Positions 5,086 to 6,089 of a stretch of DNA of 6,089 nt are shown piece after piece. Each line of letters begins with the position of its first letter. Position 1 is the stretch's first letter. The stretch is from SYOC01 sp050185455 (lineage in GTDB: Bacteria > Desulfobacterota > Binatia > Bin18), in NCBI GenBank assembly GCA_050185455.1, contig JBFWZL010000407.1:1-6089 (forward strand), in the 5' to 3' direction. The notes under the pieces are model-generated. The model did no database searches, had not been told where the DNA came from, and saw only the letters and a list, made by a program, of their open reading frames with translations. The translations under genes and the position numbers were made by a program.

Positions 5086-6089
5086 ATGAACCAATCCCAT
5101 ATCGACATCATTGCCAAAGAACTCAACCTTTCTCCTAAGCAAGTCCAGGCCACGGCGACGCTTCTTGCGGAAGACGCCACGGTGCCGTTCATCGCGCGGT
5201 ATCGTAAGGAAATGACGGGCAGTTTAGATGAAGTTGTAATCACCGCTATTCGCGATCGCCTGGTGCAATTGGCCGAGCTGGACCGGAGGCGCGAGACGAT
5301 TCTCAAGTCAATTACTGATCAAGGAAAGTTGACAGATGAACTGAAGGAAAAAATTCTGGCGGCGGAGACGTTGACCGTGCTGGAGGACCTTTATTTGCCC
5401 TATAAACCGAAGCGCCGCACGCGAGCGACGATCGCTAAAGAAAAGGGCTTGGAGCCATTGGCGCAGCGCATCTGGGAACAGAGCGATTGTGATCCGCTGA
5501 CGGAAGCCGCCGTTTATGTTGATCCGGAAAAAGAACTGCCTTCCGTCAACGAAGCGCTGGCCGGAGCGCGTGACATTATGGCGGAATGGGTGAGTGAGGA
5601 TCAACAGGCGCGGGCGCGGCTCCGCGAGTTGTATCTCGAACAAGGCGCGTTTCATTCTGAGGTCATTCCCGGCAAAGAAACCGAAGGCGCGAAGTTTTCT
5701 GATTACTTCTCTTGGGAAGAGCCGGTGGCGACTGCGCCGTCACATCGCATTCTCGCCATGCGACGGGGTGAAAAAGAAGAATTTCTCACGTTTCGTGTGT
5801 TAGTGCCGGAAGTTGAAGCGCTGCGTATTTTGGAGCGGTTGTTCGTCAAGGGAACCAAGGCAGCGTCGGAGCAGGTGAAGCTGGCCGTACACGATAGTTT
5901 CAAACGGTTGCTCGGTCCGTCGATCGAAACCGAGGTGCGGCTGCTCACGAAAAAACGCGCCGACGAGGCCGCTATCACTGTGTTCGCTGATAATCTGCGA
6001 CAGTTGTTGCTTGCCGCGCCGCTGGGGCAGAAGAATGTTTTGGCGCTTGATCCGGGATTCCGCACTGGCTGTAAAGTTGTGTGTCTAGA
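5086..6089 (+). CDS. tex: Tex, S1-domain RNA-binding transcription accessory protein (5' part)
   Basis: N-terminal 334 residues of Tex, a cytoplasmic nucleic-acid-binding protein related to eukaryotic Spt6. The family is normally about 720-780 residues, so the S1 domain and helix-hairpin-helix region lie beyond the right edge. Visible are the Tex N-terminal helical region with the hallmark TVPFIARYRKEMTGSLDE (32-49), LEDLYLPYKPKRRTRATIAKEKGLEPLA (99-126), SDYFSWEEPVATAPSHRILAMRRGE (205-229), and the start of the YqgF/RNase-H-like domain, VLALDPGFRTGCKVV (318-332). The ATG at 5086 gives the expected N-terminus. A GTG at 5074 is an alternative in-frame start. No strong Shine-Dalgarno is present (GAGAAAGCGAAG lies upstream). 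Nothing suggests a functional link to the divergent hicAB. Confidence 0.95.
   Translation, partial: MNQSHIDIIAKELNLSPKQVQATATLLAEDATVPFIARYRKEMTGSLDEVVITAIRDRLVQLAELDRRRETILKSITDQGKLTDELKEKILAAETLTVLEDLYLPYKPKRRTRATIAKEKGLEPLAQRIWEQSDCDPLTEAAVYVDPEKELPSVNEALAGARDIMAEWVSEDQQARARLRELYLEQGAFHSEVIPGKETEGAKFSDYFSWEEPVATAPSHRILAMRRGEKEEFLTFRVLVPEVEALRILERLFVKGTKAASEQVKLAVHDSFKRLLGPSIETEVRLLTKKRADEAAITVFADNLRQLLLAAPLGQKNVLALDPGFRTGCKVVCL

Noticed and set aside
5049..6065. Several - strand frames of 85-120 codons opposite tex
   Set aside because: tex is unmistakable on the + strand, and these frames show low-complexity Ser/Arg-rich shadow translations.

Overview
This 6.1 kb window is bacterial chromosomal DNA of roughly 50-55% G+C by eye. 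It combines accessory genes (a large NACHT ATPase with a C-terminal formylglycine-generating-enzyme-like domain, a REP-associated transposase, a HicAB toxin-antitoxin pair) with conserved genes (a DUF2797 protein and the 5' half of tex). NACHT proteins carrying a diversified FGE/C-type-lectin-fold tail are typical of large-genome, often multicellular or filamentous bacteria. The sequence alone does not fix the phylum; a proteobacterial or related lineage is a guess.

Layout. (1) 14-2770, + strand: a STAND-type ATPase with a Gly-rich leader, NACHT ATPase core, helical middle and FGE-sulfatase domain. Its frame is open to the left edge, so it may start outside the window. The last about 100 bp of the domain (2651-2752) look like the variable region (VR) of a diversity-generating retroelement (DGR): a run of NNC codons alternates with conserved non-A codons, as expected if an AAC-rich template repeat was copied with A-mutagenesis. 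A run of six G at 2727-2732 puts the last conserved FGE motif (GFRVV) out of frame; with five G the protein would run to a stop at 2799-2801. (2) 2818-3570: a REP/RAYT element. A Y1 transposase gene on the - strand is flanked by two 27-bp palindromic REPs in inverted orientation, with a degenerate third copy outside the right one. (3) 3603-4427, + strand: a DUF2797 protein with eight clustered cysteines and a GIY-YIG-like segment. (4) 5025-4452, - strand: overlapping hicA and hicB. (5) 5086 to the right edge, + strand: tex, divergent from hicAB and cut by the window end.

How they fit together. The NACHT-FGE gene looks like an immune-type or signalling receptor whose ligand-facing tail is hypervariable. 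No reverse transcriptase, Avd or template repeat is visible, so diversification would need a DGR core elsewhere in the genome or may be extinct. The RAYT element sits directly behind the VR, where DGR core genes are often found. HicAB is a self-contained toxin-antitoxin operon. tex and the DUF2797 gene show no visible functional link to the receptor. The most notable object is the VR-bearing NACHT receptor with its frame-breaking G-run.
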